From: Phormidesmis priestleyi Ana
GTDB lineage: Bacteria; Cyanobacteriota; Cyanobacteriia; Phormidesmidales; Phormidesmidaceae
Assembly: GCA_001314865.1 (NCBI GenBank)
Contig: LJZR01000011.1
Coordinates: 62,001-126,000, forward strand
DNA: 64,000 nucleotides
Direction of reading: 5' to 3'
In this document: positions 47,544 through 57,487 of the stretch, piece by piece
Position numbering within the stretch: the stretch's first letter is position 1
How the letters are laid out: each line of letters begins with the position of its first letter
Notes under the pieces: model-generated
The model's input: only the letters and a program-made list of their open reading frames with translations
Database searches by the model: none
Told to the model about the DNA's origin: nothing
Position numbers and translations under genes: made by a program

Positions 47544-47801
47544 TTAGGGTGGCTGTACGCCCGCGTTCTGAAGAAATTCCTGAACACTCTTTAGACAAGC
47601 CTTACTCACCGTTCTTTTGGGATGGGGTCGGTGAAAGACCGCAATCTCGTCTTTTAGCAGAATACGAACTCTGGAGCCCTTACCTTCTGATATATGGGCA
47701 CCTAGTTCTTCAAACAACTTTTCTATGTCTGCCCAGGCTACATCCGAGCGTGTTGGGTGCTCGAAGATAGCTTTTAATGTTTTTTTTAGTTTATTGTTCA
47801 T
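47544..47801 (-). CDS. HicA-family toxin (mRNA interferase)
   Basis: An 85-residue dsRBD-like toxin that would cut mRNA. The pattern is typical of the HicA subgroup: IFEHPTRSDVAWADIEKLFEELGA, then GKGSRVRIL and AVFHRPHPKRTVSK. An upstream GTG at 47834 would add 11 residues. The antitoxin-like HicB gene lies on the opposite strand and is read away from it, which is not the usual operon order. The gene is convergent with the AAA gene, 18 bp away. Confidence 0.88.
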   Translation of the reverse strand: MNNKLKKTLKAIFEHPTRSDVAWADIEKLFEELGAHISEGKGSRVRILLKDEIAVFHRPHPKRTVSKACLKSVQEFLQNAGVQPP

Positions 47802-48040
47802 GACCCAACATTCTATAGATTTGGTCAATACCAAAGGGCAGCGATATCATTAGACGATATCAACCATGGGAACGGTTGCGAAAAACCTATAAGCCGATGT
47901 TTTTCTGTTAAAAGCATTGCATGGTGAGACTTAATGGCTTAAGGGCTGATTTCTGAAGATCATTCTAATTGATAGCATAAGATGATATCAAATCAGCTAT
48001 TATGTAGAGGAAACTGAAAAGTAAATACGCCAGCTAAGCA
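47802..48040. promoter_or_regulatory. Shared hicA/hicB promoter region with GATATC sites
   Basis: This 239-bp divergent region has three GATATC palindromes (47843-47848, 47856-47861, 47984-47989), each within ATGATATCA-like context, and an AACC/GGTT inverted pair at about 47862-47876. They are candidate operators for the ribbon-helix-helix tail of HicB. Binding is inferred. Confidence 0.45.
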
Positions 48041-48397
48041 ATGATTTTTACTTACAAAGGGTACACCGGAGAAGTTTTCATTGATGAAGATGCAGAGGTT
48101 CTAGCGGGAAAGGTGCTAGATATTCGTGATGTGATTACCTTTGAGGGAGAAACAGTTCCTGAGGTAAAGCAGGCATTTCGAGATTCGGTTGATGACTACC
48201 TCGACTTCTGTCACGAGCTAGGCCGGAAAGCCAATAAACCTTTCTCGGGAAAGTTAGCTTATAGAACAACACCTGAGCGCCATCGACAGATTTTTATGGC
48301 TGCTAAAAATCAAGGTAAGAGCATTAATGCTTGGATGGATGAAGCGCTAGCGGCGGCAGCCCGATGGGAAGAAACAAAAGTTATTTCAGTTGATTAA
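48041..48397 (+). CDS. HicB-family antitoxin
   Basis: A 118-residue protein with the partial RNase H-like N-terminal fold (YKGYTGEVFIDEDAEVLAGKV, then VDDYLDFCHELGRKANKPFSG). A ribbon-helix-helix C-terminal region (LAYRTTPERHRQIFMAAKNQGKSINAWMDEAL) would bind DNA. This is the long HicB type that usually follows hicA in one operon. Here it is divergent from hicA. It would neutralise the toxin and repress the shared promoter region. Confidence 0.9.
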   Translation: MIFTYKGYTGEVFIDEDAEVLAGKVLDIRDVITFEGETVPEVKQAFRDSVDDYLDFCHELGRKANKPFSGKLAYRTTPERHRQIFMAAKNQGKSINAWMDEALAAAARWEETKVISVD

Positions 48398-48415
48398 ATT
48401 TCAGCTGCTTCAACT

Positions 48416-49648
48416 TTAAGCAATGCTGCCGCGTTTGCGAGCTTCTTTGAATGAGGTGCCGATGTTTTGGAGTCCGGCGCGGATCATTTGCTGCTCTAGT
48501 AGGGTGAAAAAGCGAGTGCGATCGCCCCCTCTGACCACGGCTTGGTTATGAGCCTCGGCTAAGGCGACCGGATAGCCAAACCCTTTTTGTACCTGAGCCA
48601 GCATCAGGCTCAGCGCCGAGTTCAGTAGCTCAGAATCTTCTACAACCCACTGCGGAAACTCTACCCGCGCAACCTCAGCACCCACATGCACATAGCAAAA
48701 ATAAACGGCATGGTCGCCATAGCAGCTCAAAATATCTGCCGAACTTTTCCATAGTGGCCCGCGCTCACCAGGTGCTAGCGACATCGCCCAAAGGGTGACA
48801 TCCCGCAATGGGAAAAACCTTTGGCAGGGCATTTGCCCTCGGTCATCTTCACAGTGAGTCAAACAATCTGGTGTTTCATACGGGCACGCCTGTAACCGCA
48901 AAAAGTTCAGTGCTTCGCCGCTGCGAGATGCGCTGATGTATCCCATCACCGGCACCTTGGCGGTTCGCAGCCGATCCCACGATTCCAACACCGGGTTTAA
49001 TATTTCATCTCGTGCCTTGGCCGGAATCTGCTCTAAAAACCAGTAAATCAGCGAGCCGTCGGTCATGGCTAGAACCGGTATGTTGGTATTTGGGGCAGCA
49101 TTTTGGGTGACGTTTTGGGCGGCGTTTTGGGCGGCGTTTTGGGCGGTGGTTTCGGTGCCTAACTCACCGAGCATTACCGCTTCGGCAGCGGTGCGCTTGT
49201 AGCCCATCCATTCTTCAGTGCTAATGCCCCATTGGCGGGAGGCGTAAAGGTCTTCGGGGCGATAAATAACCTCTGGCAGGTTGTCGAGCAGCGGATAGCG
49301 GTTTTGCCCGTAGTGAATTGCGACGCGACTAATGTTCAACAAATAGCAATAGGCGATTTCGTGGTGACTCGGAGAAATTTGGGAGCCGTCGGACGAAATG
49401 ACCGTGTGGGCGGCGGGCGGCGTGGCTAGCGGAATTCGAGTATCTAGCGGTTCGATGGGTTCTGCTGCGGCAAACAACAGGCGATGCTCATAGGCTTGTC
49501 GCTGAGTGGTGAGTTCAACCTGTCGCTGGGTCGCCTGCTGCATTAGGGTTTGGGCGATGTCTACGCGGGTGCGTGCGGCCTCGGCCTCTTGGGCGAGATG
49601 GGTGCTAATTCCCTGCATCTGACGAGCGAGCTTGGAGAGATCGAGCAT
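48416..49648 (-). CDS. NurA-domain 5'-3' nuclease-like protein
   Basis: A 410-residue protein with the NurA metal site starting in VISSDGSQI (about 84-92). Later acidic residues are LAMTDGSLIYW, and the C-terminal YPVALAEAHNQAVVRGGDR segment is also present. In archaea NurA resects DNA ends with HerA; bacterial forms are less known and no HerA-like gene is next to it here. Residues about 172-195 form a repeated QNAAQN insertion encoded by 12-bp units. The start ATG overlaps closely with the upstream HAD gene (1-bp gap), so the two are co-transcribed. A possible iron-sulfur cysteine cluster (CPYETPDCLTHCEDDRGQMPC) is present. Confidence 0.82.
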   Translation of the reverse strand: MLDLSKLARQMQGISTHLAQEAEAARTRVDIAQTLMQQATQRQVELTTQRQAYEHRLLFAAAEPIEPLDTRIPLATPPAAHTVISSDGSQISPSHHEIAYCYLLNISRVAIHYGQNRYPLLDNLPEVIYRPEDLYASRQWGISTEEWMGYKRTAAEAVMLGELGTETTAQNAAQNAAQNVTQNAAPNTNIPVLAMTDGSLIYWFLEQIPAKARDEILNPVLESWDRLRTAKVPVMGYISASRSGEALNFLRLQACPYETPDCLTHCEDDRGQMPCQRFFPLRDVTLWAMSLAPGERGPLWKSSADILSCYGDHAVYFCYVHVGAEVARVEFPQWVVEDSELLNSALSLMLAQVQKGFGYPVALAEAHNQAVVRGGDRTRFFTLLEQQMIRAGLQNIGTSFKEARKRGSIA

Positions 49649-49649
49649 G

Positions 49650-50474
49650 TCACTTGTCGAACCACTGATCGAACTTTTGTACTACTTGATCTAAGGATAA
49701 TAGATGAATGCGTGAATCTTGTCGTGCAATTTCTCGGTCGGTCGCTAGGTTGTAGCCCCAATCGGCTAAAAATAGCTGCGTTTCGGTGAGATCGTTTTGT
49801 TGTGTGACGGCTTTGAGAGCGGGTAGGCGATCTTCTACAAACCAAATATTGGCCGCCTGGTGCTGATTTTTGAGTTGGCGCAATGTTTCATATTTTGGCT
49901 GTTTGGCTTCTTTGCCAATAATCCTCTCTGCCGGAAAGGTCACGCCGCTCTGACTGAGCAGGGCCTGAATAAATCTCCCTTCTTTGGTGCTGATGATATA
50001 GACCGGTATATCGCCTTTGAGCAGTTCATCTAGCTTTTCAAGGATGCCAGGGTAAAAACGATGTAGCTTTAACCAGCTTTGAAGGTCGGATTTTATTTGG
50101 CGATCGCGCACCCCATCTAGCGCCCGTACAGATTGTGCCTTCGTTACCCCTGCGGCTTCTAAATAGGGCAGTGCGATCGCTGGCCAGCTCGCCAAAATCT
50201 GATCAGCCTCGGCGCCTTGTACCAACGCTTGAATCAACACCGGCATCTCCCAGCCTGTTTCTACAACCGGACGCAGGGGATAAAATTTTTCGGCTAGGCC
50301 CTTAGGCGGTTCCTGAAGCGACTCACCGTTAGCCGACTGAAAAACCTCGCAATAAGCCTGCCATGCCGTTTGAAAATATTCGAGCAGGCCGTCACAAATC
50401 ACGCCATCAAAGTCAAAAGCAATGAGCTGTACAGAAGATTTTGGCACAGAAGTTTGAGAGTCTAAGGTCATCAT
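49650..50474 (-). CDS. HAD-family hydrolase
   Basis: A 274-residue HAD protein with motif I FDFDGVICD (about 20-28), motif II serine/threonine in YIISTKEGRF, lysine in IIGKEAKQPK and motif III in IWFVEDRLPAL. The large helical cap between motifs I and II matches phosphoglycolate-phosphatase-like members. It directly precedes the NurA-like gene in one operon; a DNA-end phosphatase role is a tempting guess without support. Two adjacent ATG codons start it. Confidence 0.87.
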   Translation of the reverse strand: MMTLDSQTSVPKSSVQLIAFDFDGVICDGLLEYFQTAWQAYCEVFQSANGESLQEPPKGLAEKFYPLRPVVETGWEMPVLIQALVQGAEADQILASWPAIALPYLEAAGVTKAQSVRALDGVRDRQIKSDLQSWLKLHRFYPGILEKLDELLKGDIPVYIISTKEGRFIQALLSQSGVTFPAERIIGKEAKQPKYETLRQLKNQHQAANIWFVEDRLPALKAVTQQNDLTETQLFLADWGYNLATDREIARQDSRIHLLSLDQVVQKFDQWFDK

Positions 50475-50584
50475 AGTTGTGAGTAGTCGGTGCTTCCGTC
50501 AGGGCTCGGCTCTACTGCGCTTGGGGGCATAACTGTCATCGTTATGGTGATTGATGATAGCTTTGTTGGCGCATGTTCAGTATG

Positions 50585-50712
50585 TTTCAAGATTCTATGT
50601 TTTCGAGAATCTGGATTTTCGAGAATCTGGATTTTCGAGAATCTGGATTTTCAAGATTTTATATTTTCAAGATTTTATATTTTCAAGATTTTATATTTTC
50701 AAGATTCTATGT
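50585..50712. repeat. 8 x 16-bp minisatellite with ordered variants
   Basis: Eight units of exactly 16 bp run without a gap. Variant A (TTTCAAGATTCTATGT) is at 50585-50600 and again at 50697-50712. Between them lie three copies of B (TTTCGAGAATCTGGAT, 50601-50648) and three of C (TTTCAAGATTTTATAT, 50649-50696). All copies of a variant are identical. The histidine kinase stop codon (50699-50701) lies in the last unit. The array is open in all three plus-strand frames but codes for nothing convincing. Confidence 0.92.
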
Positions 50713-51952
50713 TCTGCAATTCATGATTCGGCAATGTTTCTTCAATTGCAGCCTCTTCTTGCTGGTACTGAAGGGGTAAAGCAATGGTAAATGTTGAGCC
50801 TCTACCCGGTTCAGATTCTAGATGAATATTGCCTTGAAGTAGTTTTACCATTTGATGGGTAATGGCTAGCCCTAAGCCAGTGCTACAGGCGAGCTGTTGC
50901 CCTGCCTTCCCTTGATAATAAGGCTCAAAGACCTGCCTTTGTTCGGCAGCATCAATGCCGAGCCCGGTGTCTATCACGGCAATTTCGATTCGTTCGGGCA
51001 GTGGCTCGTCGGGGGAATTATGCATTCTCACAACCCTGACGCCGATATGGATACTGCCTGACTCGGTGTAGCGAATGGCATTGCTAATGAGGTTAGTCAC
51101 AATTTGCCTGAGTCGCCCTTTATCTGTTAGCACTGTTTGCTGCCCTAAGGCGCAGTCTGTTGTCATGGTCAGCCCTTTTTGCTGAGCCAAAATCTCCAAC
51201 ACGGTTGCGACTTCTTCGACGACTTCGCATACCTGCACCTGCTCAAACGTGAGCCTTACTTTGCCGGTCGCATATGCAGACATCTCTAGTGCTTCGTTGA
51301 TCATAACGAGTAGTCGCCGCCCGCTAGTGAGCACCTGCGCGATGTAGTGGGAATGAACTTCGCCCGTTTTTGCCTGCTGCCGCAAAAATAAATCTGAATA
51401 GCCAATGATGCTGCTCAGTGGGCTTTTTAGCTCATGTGCCAAGTGGGCCATATTCGTGCGTGCATGTCGCACTAGCCGGTCTAGCTCCTGATTGCTGGCC
51501 AATAGCTCGTCATAGAGCAAATTTACGGCTCGAATGCGCTCTTCGGTATAGCGCTTTAACGAATATGCAATGACTCGATCGAGCGCGCCATCAATCAGCC
51601 GAATGGCTCTGAGCATTAGCAGGGGCTCGCTGCGGAGCATCTCTGCTTCTAGCGTTTCAAAAATAATGTTGCGTAAAACGGAGTACTCTCGCACAATTTC
51701 TTCGGCGTCGTAGCCCTGTTTGGCGCGTACTGCGCCATGCACCAGTCCTTCTTCTAGCAGGTCTGTGATGTCTTCAGAGCTAGGCTGTGAGAGCAAATGC
51801 TCAAGGATGTTCAGCAGGTTAGGGAGGCTGTTTAGCACTGCTGTGTAGGTCAAATGATGGGCGCTTTCAATTGTCTGGTCGCTTTGGACTTGCGCTACCC
51901 AGTCCTGAATGATGTTTTCTTGTGCGATCGCCAGCACTTCGCCTAAATTCAT
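50699..51952 (-). CDS. Soluble sensor histidine kinase
   Basis: A 417-residue kinase with no membrane segment. Residues about 10-135 form an RsbR-type helical N-terminal domain (LLEEGLVHGAVRAKQGYDAEEIVREY), suggesting a globin-like sensor. The HisKA helix has H173 in LAHELKSPLSSIIGY. The ATPase domain shows NLISNAIRYTE (N box), DTGLGIDA (G1) and STGLGLAI (G2). No response regulator gene is adjacent. The ATG at 51952 lies in a duplicated 12-bp stretch (TTTGAGCCACCG), with an in-frame GTG at 51973. The stop lies in a minisatellite, so both ends of this gene carry duplications. Confidence 0.9.
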   Translation of the reverse strand: MNLGEVLAIAQENIIQDWVAQVQSDQTIESAHHLTYTAVLNSLPNLLNILEHLLSQPSSEDITDLLEEGLVHGAVRAKQGYDAEEIVREYSVLRNIIFETLEAEMLRSEPLLMLRAIRLIDGALDRVIAYSLKRYTEERIRAVNLLYDELLASNQELDRLVRHARTNMAHLAHELKSPLSSIIGYSDLFLRQQAKTGEVHSHYIAQVLTSGRRLLVMINEALEMSAYATGKVRLTFEQVQVCEVVEEVATVLEILAQQKGLTMTTDCALGQQTVLTDKGRLRQIVTNLISNAIRYTESGSIHIGVRVVRMHNSPDEPLPERIEIAVIDTGLGIDAAEQRQVFEPYYQGKAGQQLACSTGLGLAITHQMVKLLQGNIHLESEPGRGSTFTIALPLQYQQEEAAIEETLPNHELQNIES

Positions 51953-52326
51953 TTGAGCCACCGTTTGAGCCACCGTATGTTATTTAGTTTTTTTAATTCC
52001 TTCCCAATTCCTTCTTAATTCCTTCCTGAAGCCCATGCCTAAATGAGCTGAATCTTATTTTTCTTAAGAAAATATTTGTTTATAGCAGCAGCCTATCAAA
52101 CTGTGTGTCTCTAGCTTATCGCCCTTAGCTAATTTCACCCTTTTGTTTTGGCCGGCCCTATTTCTTTCGAGAGAGTGCCAGAGCGCACTGCCCAATCATT
52201 AAAAGCGACGGCGCTACCGCCAATCTCGAACCACCAATCGCTAGAATGAAAATCGCCAGCATGTGAACTGGCTCCTTCACTGGTCATCACTTCAACCGAT
52301 ATCAGCCGGATATCCGCAATCCCAGT
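51953..52326. other. Divergent region between histidine kinase and mnmG
   Basis: About 374 bp. It contains a 2 x 12-bp duplication at 51952-51975, three variants of AATTCCTTCY near 51990-52030 and otherwise only presumed promoters. Confidence 0.4.
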
Positions 52327-54246
52327 ATGAGCGTCTCCCTTTCAGACGAATTTGATGTCATCGTAGTCGGCGCAGGCCATGCAGGCTGTGAGGCTGCCTT
52401 GGCCTCGGCCAGGCTCGGCTGTCGCACCCTGCTGCTAACGATGAATCTGGATCGTATCGCTTGGCAGCCCTGCAACCCAGCCGTCGGGGGGCCTGCCAAA
52501 TCGCAGCTCGCCCATGAAGTAGATGCCCTCGGCGGCGAAATAGGCAAAATCGCCGACCGCACCTACCTACAAAAGCGCATTCTCAACAGTTCTCGGGGGC
52601 CTGCGGTGTGGGCCTTGCGCGCCCAAACTGACAAGCGCGAATATGCTGCTGTCATGAAATCCGTCGTGGAAAATCAGGAAAACCTGACTTTGCGGGAGGG
52701 CATGGCGACCGATCTAGTCCTGGGCGAAAACGACGAAATCGTCGGCGTAGAAACCTACTTTGGCATGACCTTCGGCTGCAAAGCGGTCATTCTCACGACG
52801 GGCACCTTTTTGAATGGCACCATTTGGGTGGGCAAAAAGTCCCTCAGTGCAGGCCGCGCTGGAGAGCCCGCTGCCATCGGCATGACCGAAACCCTGAACC
52901 GTCTTGGTTTTGAAACCGGGCGACTTAAAACTGGTACGCCCGCCCGCGTCGATAAGCGCTCGGTAGACTTTCGGCAGATGGACGTACAGCCCGGCGATTC
53001 GGACGTCCGTTGGTTTAGCTTTGACCCCGCAGAATGGAACGAGCGCGAGCAAATCCCCTGCTATATGACCCGCACGACTGCCGCCACTCACAAGCTCGTG
53101 CGCGACAACCTGCACCTTTCCCCCGTCTATGGCGGTTGGGTAGAGTCTAAAGGGCCTCGCTATTGCCCCTGCATTGAGGACAAAATTGTCCGCTTTGCGG
53201 AAAAAGAAAGTCATCAAATCTTTATTGAGCCCGAAGGCCGCGACTACCCTGAGCTATATATTCAAGGCTTTTCGACGGGGCTGCCCGAAACGCTACAGGT
53301 AGAGATGCTGCATTCGCTGCCGGGTATGGAAAACTGCACGATGCTGCGCCCTGCCTATGCTGTGGACTATGACTACATTCCTGCTACCCAATGCTTCCCC
53401 ACGTTGATGACCAAAAGGGTTGAGGGCTTGTTTTGTGCGGGGCAAATCAACGGCACTACGGGCTATGAGGAAGCCGCTGCGCAAGGACTGGTGGCAGGTG
53501 TGAACGCTGCGCGCCTGTGCAAACGTCAAGAGATGATTATTTTCTCGCGTGAAGGCAGCTATATTGGCACGTTGATTGATGACCTATGTACCAAAGATTT
53601 GCGCGAACCCTACCGCGTTCTCACCTCGCGGTCTGAGTATCGTTTGTTGTTGCGCTCAGACAATGCCGATCAGCGACTGACGCCGTTGGGCCGTGAGATT
53701 GGCCTAATTGATGACCGCCGCTGGCAGCTTTACACGCAAAAGCAAGAAAACATTGCAGCGGAAAAAGAGAGAATGCACAGCACCCGAGTAAAGGAGCATG
53801 AGGAACTCGGTCAGCGCATTTACGCCGACACTGGGCAAAAAATCAAAAGCTCTGTTACTTTGGCTGATTTAATCCGTCGTCCTAAGCTTCACTACGCGCA
53901 TTTAGAGGCTTACGGATTGGGTAATCTGGAGCTAAACCGAGCTGAAAAAGAAGGCGCTGAAATTGACATTAAATACTCGGGCTACATTCAGCGTCAACAA
54001 AAACAAATTGACCAAATCTCTCGCCAAACCAACCGCTCTTTGCCTCAAGATTTGGACTATATGACGATTGATACTTTGTCGATGGAGTCTCGTGAAAAGC
54101 TCAATAAGGTGAAGCCGCTAACAGTGGGGCAGGCGACCAGAATCGGCGGTGTGAATCCGGCTGATATGAATGCGTTGTTGGTGTTTTTGGAGATGCGCGA
54201 TAGAGCGGCGGCATTAAATGAAAAACAAAAGGTCGTGACAACGTAG
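52327..54246 (+). CDS. mnmG: tRNA uridine 5-carboxymethylaminomethyl modification enzyme MnmG
   Basis: With MnmE it modifies the wobble uridine of certain tRNAs. The 639 residues have the FAD-binding start [20 protein letters not shown], the family signature [40 protein letters not shown] and the active-site region [17 protein letters not shown]. The C-terminal MnmE-binding helices follow ([19 protein letters not shown]). Length is standard. The peroxiredoxin-like gene follows within 15 bp. Confidence 0.98.
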   Translation: MSVSLSDEFDVIVVGAGHAGCEAALASARLGCRTLLLTMNLDRIAWQPCNPAVGGPAKSQLAHEVDALGGEIGKIADRTYLQKRILNSSRGPAVWALRAQTDKREYAAVMKSVVENQENLTLREGMATDLVLGENDEIVGVETYFGMTFGCKAVILTTGTFLNGTIWVGKKSLSAGRAGEPAAIGMTETLNRLGFETGRLKTGTPARVDKRSVDFRQMDVQPGDSDVRWFSFDPAEWNEREQIPCYMTRTTAATHKLVRDNLHLSPVYGGWVESKGPRYCPCIEDKIVRFAEKESHQIFIEPEGRDYPELYIQGFSTGLPETLQVEMLHSLPGMENCTMLRPAYAVDYDYIPATQCFPTLMTKRVEGLFCAGQINGTTGYEEAAAQGLVAGVNAARLCKRQEMIIFSREGSYIGTLIDDLCTKDLREPYRVLTSRSEYRLLLRSDNADQRLTPLGREIGLIDDRRWQLYTQKQENIAAEKERMHSTRVKEHEELGQRIYADTGQKIKSSVTLADLIRRPKLHYAHLEAYGLGNLELNRAEKEGAEIDIKYSGYIQRQQKQIDQISRQTNRSLPQDLDYMTIDTLSMESREKLNKVKPLTVGQATRIGGVNPADMNALLVFLEMRDRAAALNEKQKVVTT

Positions 54247-54260
54247 ATGGGTGGGTGGGT

Positions 54261-55058
54261 ATGAGTGTTTATTCCATTTTGAGTCAGGTTCAGTTGCCAC
54301 GTGTGAGCGATGAGCGGTCGGTGTCTCTGTTTGAATCTCTGTTGGAAACGGGTGATGCTGGTAAGCGATCGCTCATTTTAATTTGGCCCCAGTTTGGTGA
54401 CTTTGACACCTTAGAATATGCCTGGTGGGTAGCGCGCGACAGAGCCAAACTTGAAGCCGCCAACATTCAGGTGCGAGCAGTCGGCATTGGAACCTTCTCT
54501 GCCGCCCAAAAATTTTGCACCTACACCGGATTTCCCCCCGAACATTTGCATATAGATCCTACAGCCGCCCTTCATGACAAGCTCAATTTATATCCAGGCC
54601 TAACTGCTAAGCTCCCTGGTTTTACGCCCCAGCAAAACGGCTATCTCAATCTGCTGCTAATGTGCGCAGGTATCGGCAGTCCCGGTACGCTCCAAGAGGT
54701 TTTTCGGGGTTACAAAGGCGATAAGTCTGCGCCGCAGCTCATCGGAGATGATGAAGTAGTCAAGGCTGCGCCGTTGCCTCCACTGACAGGTAATACATTT
54801 AAAGCAGCGGGTGGCAAAGGTTTTCAGCGGCCCTTTGAGCTGGCGACGTTGCGGCTGCGAAATATGGCAGAGGTGCTAAGCAATTGGAAAACCTATGTGC
54901 CGGACGCGGCGTATCTGACGCAGCGAGGGGCGACTTTTTTGTTTGAAGGTGAAGCGCTGGTGTATGAGTGGCGCGATCGCAACATTCTAGGCTTTGCTGA
55001 AAATATGAGTGACCCTATCACCACCCTAATCAACACAGCCAGCACAGCTAGTACATGA
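54261..55058 (+). CDS. Peroxiredoxin-like (AhpC/TSA) protein without peroxidatic cysteine
   Basis: A 265-residue thioredoxin-fold protein of a family found in cyanobacteria. Where peroxiredoxin-like relatives have a CxxC it reads LIWPQFGDFDTLEYAWWVARD, so no active cysteine exists at that site. Conserved parts are VRAVGIGTFSAAQKFCTYTGFP, LHIDPTAALHDKLNLYPGL and NLLLMCAGIGSPGTLQEVFRGY. The ATG at 54261 is chosen; a GTG two codons upstream is possible. It is probably co-transcribed with mnmG. The role is unknown, perhaps a non-redox scaffold. Confidence 0.8.
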   Translation: MSVYSILSQVQLPRVSDERSVSLFESLLETGDAGKRSLILIWPQFGDFDTLEYAWWVARDRAKLEAANIQVRAVGIGTFSAAQKFCTYTGFPPEHLHIDPTAALHDKLNLYPGLTAKLPGFTPQQNGYLNLLLMCAGIGSPGTLQEVFRGYKGDKSAPQLIGDDEVVKAAPLPPLTGNTFKAAGGKGFQRPFELATLRLRNMAEVLSNWKTYVPDAAYLTQRGATFLFEGEALVYEWRDRNILGFAENMSDPITTLINTASTAST

Positions 55059-55373
55059 CCTTTGTTCAAATCAATCTCCAAAGGCAATCTCTAAAGAAAA
55101 CCGCTCTGATAGGGCAGATCTGATGAGAGACGCTGATGGGATATTGTAGAAACCGCCACCCGGTAGGGCGTATAATCCGCACTAAATCGCCGCTAAATCC
55201 AAGCCAAACCACCGCTACGACCTCGACAAAATAATTTACAATGTTTAACAGTCATTACTCTTGCTAGATGTACTGACCATTCACCTTATAAGCACCGCAT
55301 CCGTAGTTTTGTGGCTTTCCATGAGCTGGAATGGTGTGCCAATCGCTTCCGAAACTCAACTAATAGAATCACC
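55059..55373. other. Region upstream of the EF-G gene
   Basis: About 315 bp with no gene or hairpin of note. An AATAATTTACAATG stretch near 55229-55242 may hold a promoter element. Confidence 0.35.
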
Positions 55374-57464
55374 ATGAAAGACCTGACCAAATACCGCAAT
55401 ATCGGTATCTTTGCCCATGTAGATGCAGGCAAAACGACCACCACAGAAAGAATTTTGAAGCTCACCGGTAAAATCCACAAAATCGGTGAGGTTCACGATG
55501 GTGCGGCAACCACAGACTTCATGGATCAAGAGCAAGAGCGCGGCATTACCATTCAGTCGGCAGCCACTTCCTGTTTTTGGAAAGACCATCAGCTCAACAT
55601 CATTGACACCCCCGGACACGTAGACTTCACCATTGAGGTTTACCGCTCTTTGAAAGTGCTTGATGGCGGCATTGGCGTATTTTGCGCGTCGGGTGGCGTA
55701 GAGCCTCAGTCGGAAACCAACTGGCGCTACGCTAACGACTCCAAAGTGGCTCGCGTCATCTACGTCAACAAGCTCGACCGTACGGGTGGTGACTTTTTCC
55801 GAGTTGTAAAGCAGGTGGAAGAAATTCTGGCTGCCAAGCCGCTGGTGATGGTGCTGCCTATCGGCATTGAAGAAGAATTTGTCGGCGTGGTTGATTTGCT
55901 CACTGAGAAAGCCTGGGTTTGGGATAACTCTGGCGATCCTATGAACTATGAGATCACCGATGTTCCTGAAGATATGAAGTCCAAGGTGGCTGAGTATCGC
56001 GAAGCGCTGATTGAAACTGCGGTTGAGATGGACGATGAGGTGATGGAAGCCTACTTAGAAGGCAACGAGCCTGACATCGACACGATTAAAAAGTGCATTC
56101 GTAAGGGCACTCGCGAGCTGGCCTTTTTCCCCACCTTCTGCGGTTCTTCTTTTAAGAACAAAGGCGTTCAAAACGTGCTAGATGCCGTGATTGACTACCT
56201 GCCTAATCCGACTGAAGTGCCTCCTCAGCCTGAGGTAGACCTAGAAGGTAATGAGACGGGCGGCTTTGCTAAAGTCACTCCGGATGCCCCTTTGCGGGCG
56301 CTGGCGTTCAAAATTATGGACGACCGGTACGGTGCGCTTACCTTTACCCGCATCTACTCCGGTACGCTCAACAAGGGCGACACCATTTTGAATACCTTTA
56401 CGGGTAAAACAGAGCGGATTGGTCGCTTGGTAGAAATGCACGCCAATTCCCGAGAGGAAATTGACAGCGCCCAAGCGGGTGATATTATCGCCATCGTGGG
56501 TATGAAGAACGTGCAGACGGGGCATACGCTGTGTGATCCTAAGAATCCGGCAACGCTTGAACCGATGGTGTTCCCTGATCCGGTCATTTCGATTTCGATT
56601 GAACCGAAGCAAAAGGGCGGTTCTGAGAAGATGGGTCTGGCTTTGAGCAAAATGGTTCAAGAAGATCCGTCTTTTTATGTGGAAACTGACCAGGAAAGTG
56701 GTGAGACCATTATTAAAGGAATGGGTGAGCTGCACCTGGATATTAAGGTAGACATTCTTAAGCGTACACATGGCGTTGAAGTGGAAGTCGGTAAGCCTCA
56801 GGTAGCCTATCGGGAGTCTATTACTAAGCTGATCAACGATTCTTACACGCACAAAAAGCAGTCAGGTGGTTCGGGTCAGTTTGCCAAGATTGACTACACC
56901 ATTGAGCCCGGTGACACTGGCGTCGGCTTTGAGTTTGAGTCTAAAGTGACGGGGGGTAACGTGCCTCGTGAGTTCTGGCCTGCTGTGGAAAAAGGCTTTG
57001 CCAACAGCATGGAGAAAGGTCCTTTGGCGGGCTATCCCATGGTGGATGTGAAGGTAACGCTCACCGATGGTGGTTTCCACGCGGTGGACTCTAGTGCGAT
57101 CGCCTTTGAAATTGCGGCTAAGTCTGCCTATCGTCAGTCTATTCCGAAGGCAGGCCCGCAGATTCTAGAGCCCATTATGAACGTAGATGTCTTTACACCT
57201 GACGATCATATGGGTGACGTGATTGGTGATCTCAACCGTCGTCGCGGCATGATTAAGTCTCAAAACTCTAACCCCATGGGTGTTCGCATCAAAGCAGATG
57301 TCCCTTTGAGTGAGATGTTTGGCTATATTGGCGACCTGCGCACGATGACTTCTGGTCGTGGTCAGTTCTCTATGGAATTTGGCAACTATGCCCCATGTCC
57401 TAAGAACGTGGCTGAAGACGTCATCAAAGAAGCTAAAGAGCGTCAGGAAGCAGCCAAGAAGTAA
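55374..57464 (+). CDS. Elongation factor G, second-type paralogue (fusB-like)
   Basis: A GTPase of translocation or ribosome recycling, 696 residues. The G motifs are clear: [28 protein letters not shown]. The switch region reads [17 protein letters not shown]. Domains II-V follow ([25 protein letters not shown]). The sequence resembles, from memory, the second EF-G of gammaproteobacteria more than the canonical cyanobacterial fusA. It also lies alone, outside the rpsL-rpsG-fusA-tuf operon. The ATG at 55374 begins [16 protein letters not shown], typical of that group; an upstream in-frame ATG would add 21 unlike residues. Role as EF-G or EF-G2 is inferred. Confidence 0.85.
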   Translation: MKDLTKYRNIGIFAHVDAGKTTTTERILKLTGKIHKIGEVHDGAATTDFMDQEQERGITIQSAATSCFWKDHQLNIIDTPGHVDFTIEVYRSLKVLDGGIGVFCASGGVEPQSETNWRYANDSKVARVIYVNKLDRTGGDFFRVVKQVEEILAAKPLVMVLPIGIEEEFVGVVDLLTEKAWVWDNSGDPMNYEITDVPEDMKSKVAEYREALIETAVEMDDEVMEAYLEGNEPDIDTIKKCIRKGTRELAFFPTFCGSSFKNKGVQNVLDAVIDYLPNPTEVPPQPEVDLEGNETGGFAKVTPDAPLRALAFKIMDDRYGALTFTRIYSGTLNKGDTILNTFTGKTERIGRLVEMHANSREEIDSAQAGDIIAIVGMKNVQTGHTLCDPKNPATLEPMVFPDPVISISIEPKQKGGSEKMGLALSKMVQEDPSFYVETDQESGETIIKGMGELHLDIKVDILKRTHGVEVEVGKPQVAYRESITKLINDSYTHKKQSGGSGQFAKIDYTIEPGDTGVGFEFESKVTGGNVPREFWPAVEKGFANSMEKGPLAGYPMVDVKVTLTDGGFHAVDSSAIAFEIAAKSAYRQSIPKAGPQILEPIMNVDVFTPDDHMGDVIGDLNRRRGMIKSQNSNPMGVRIKADVPLSEMFGYIGDLRTMTSGRGQFSMEFGNYAPCPKNVAEDVIKEAKERQEAAKK

Positions 57465-57487
57465 ATCGCTTGATTGACGGCTTAAGT

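Noticed and set aside
50585-50712. CRISPR array
   Set aside because: The 16-bp units are directly adjacent with no spacers, and no cas gene is present.
50490-50790. Frames rich in Phe-Ser-Arg repeats near the histidine kinase 3' end
   Set aside because: They are translations of the 16-bp minisatellite and of kinase antisense sequence.
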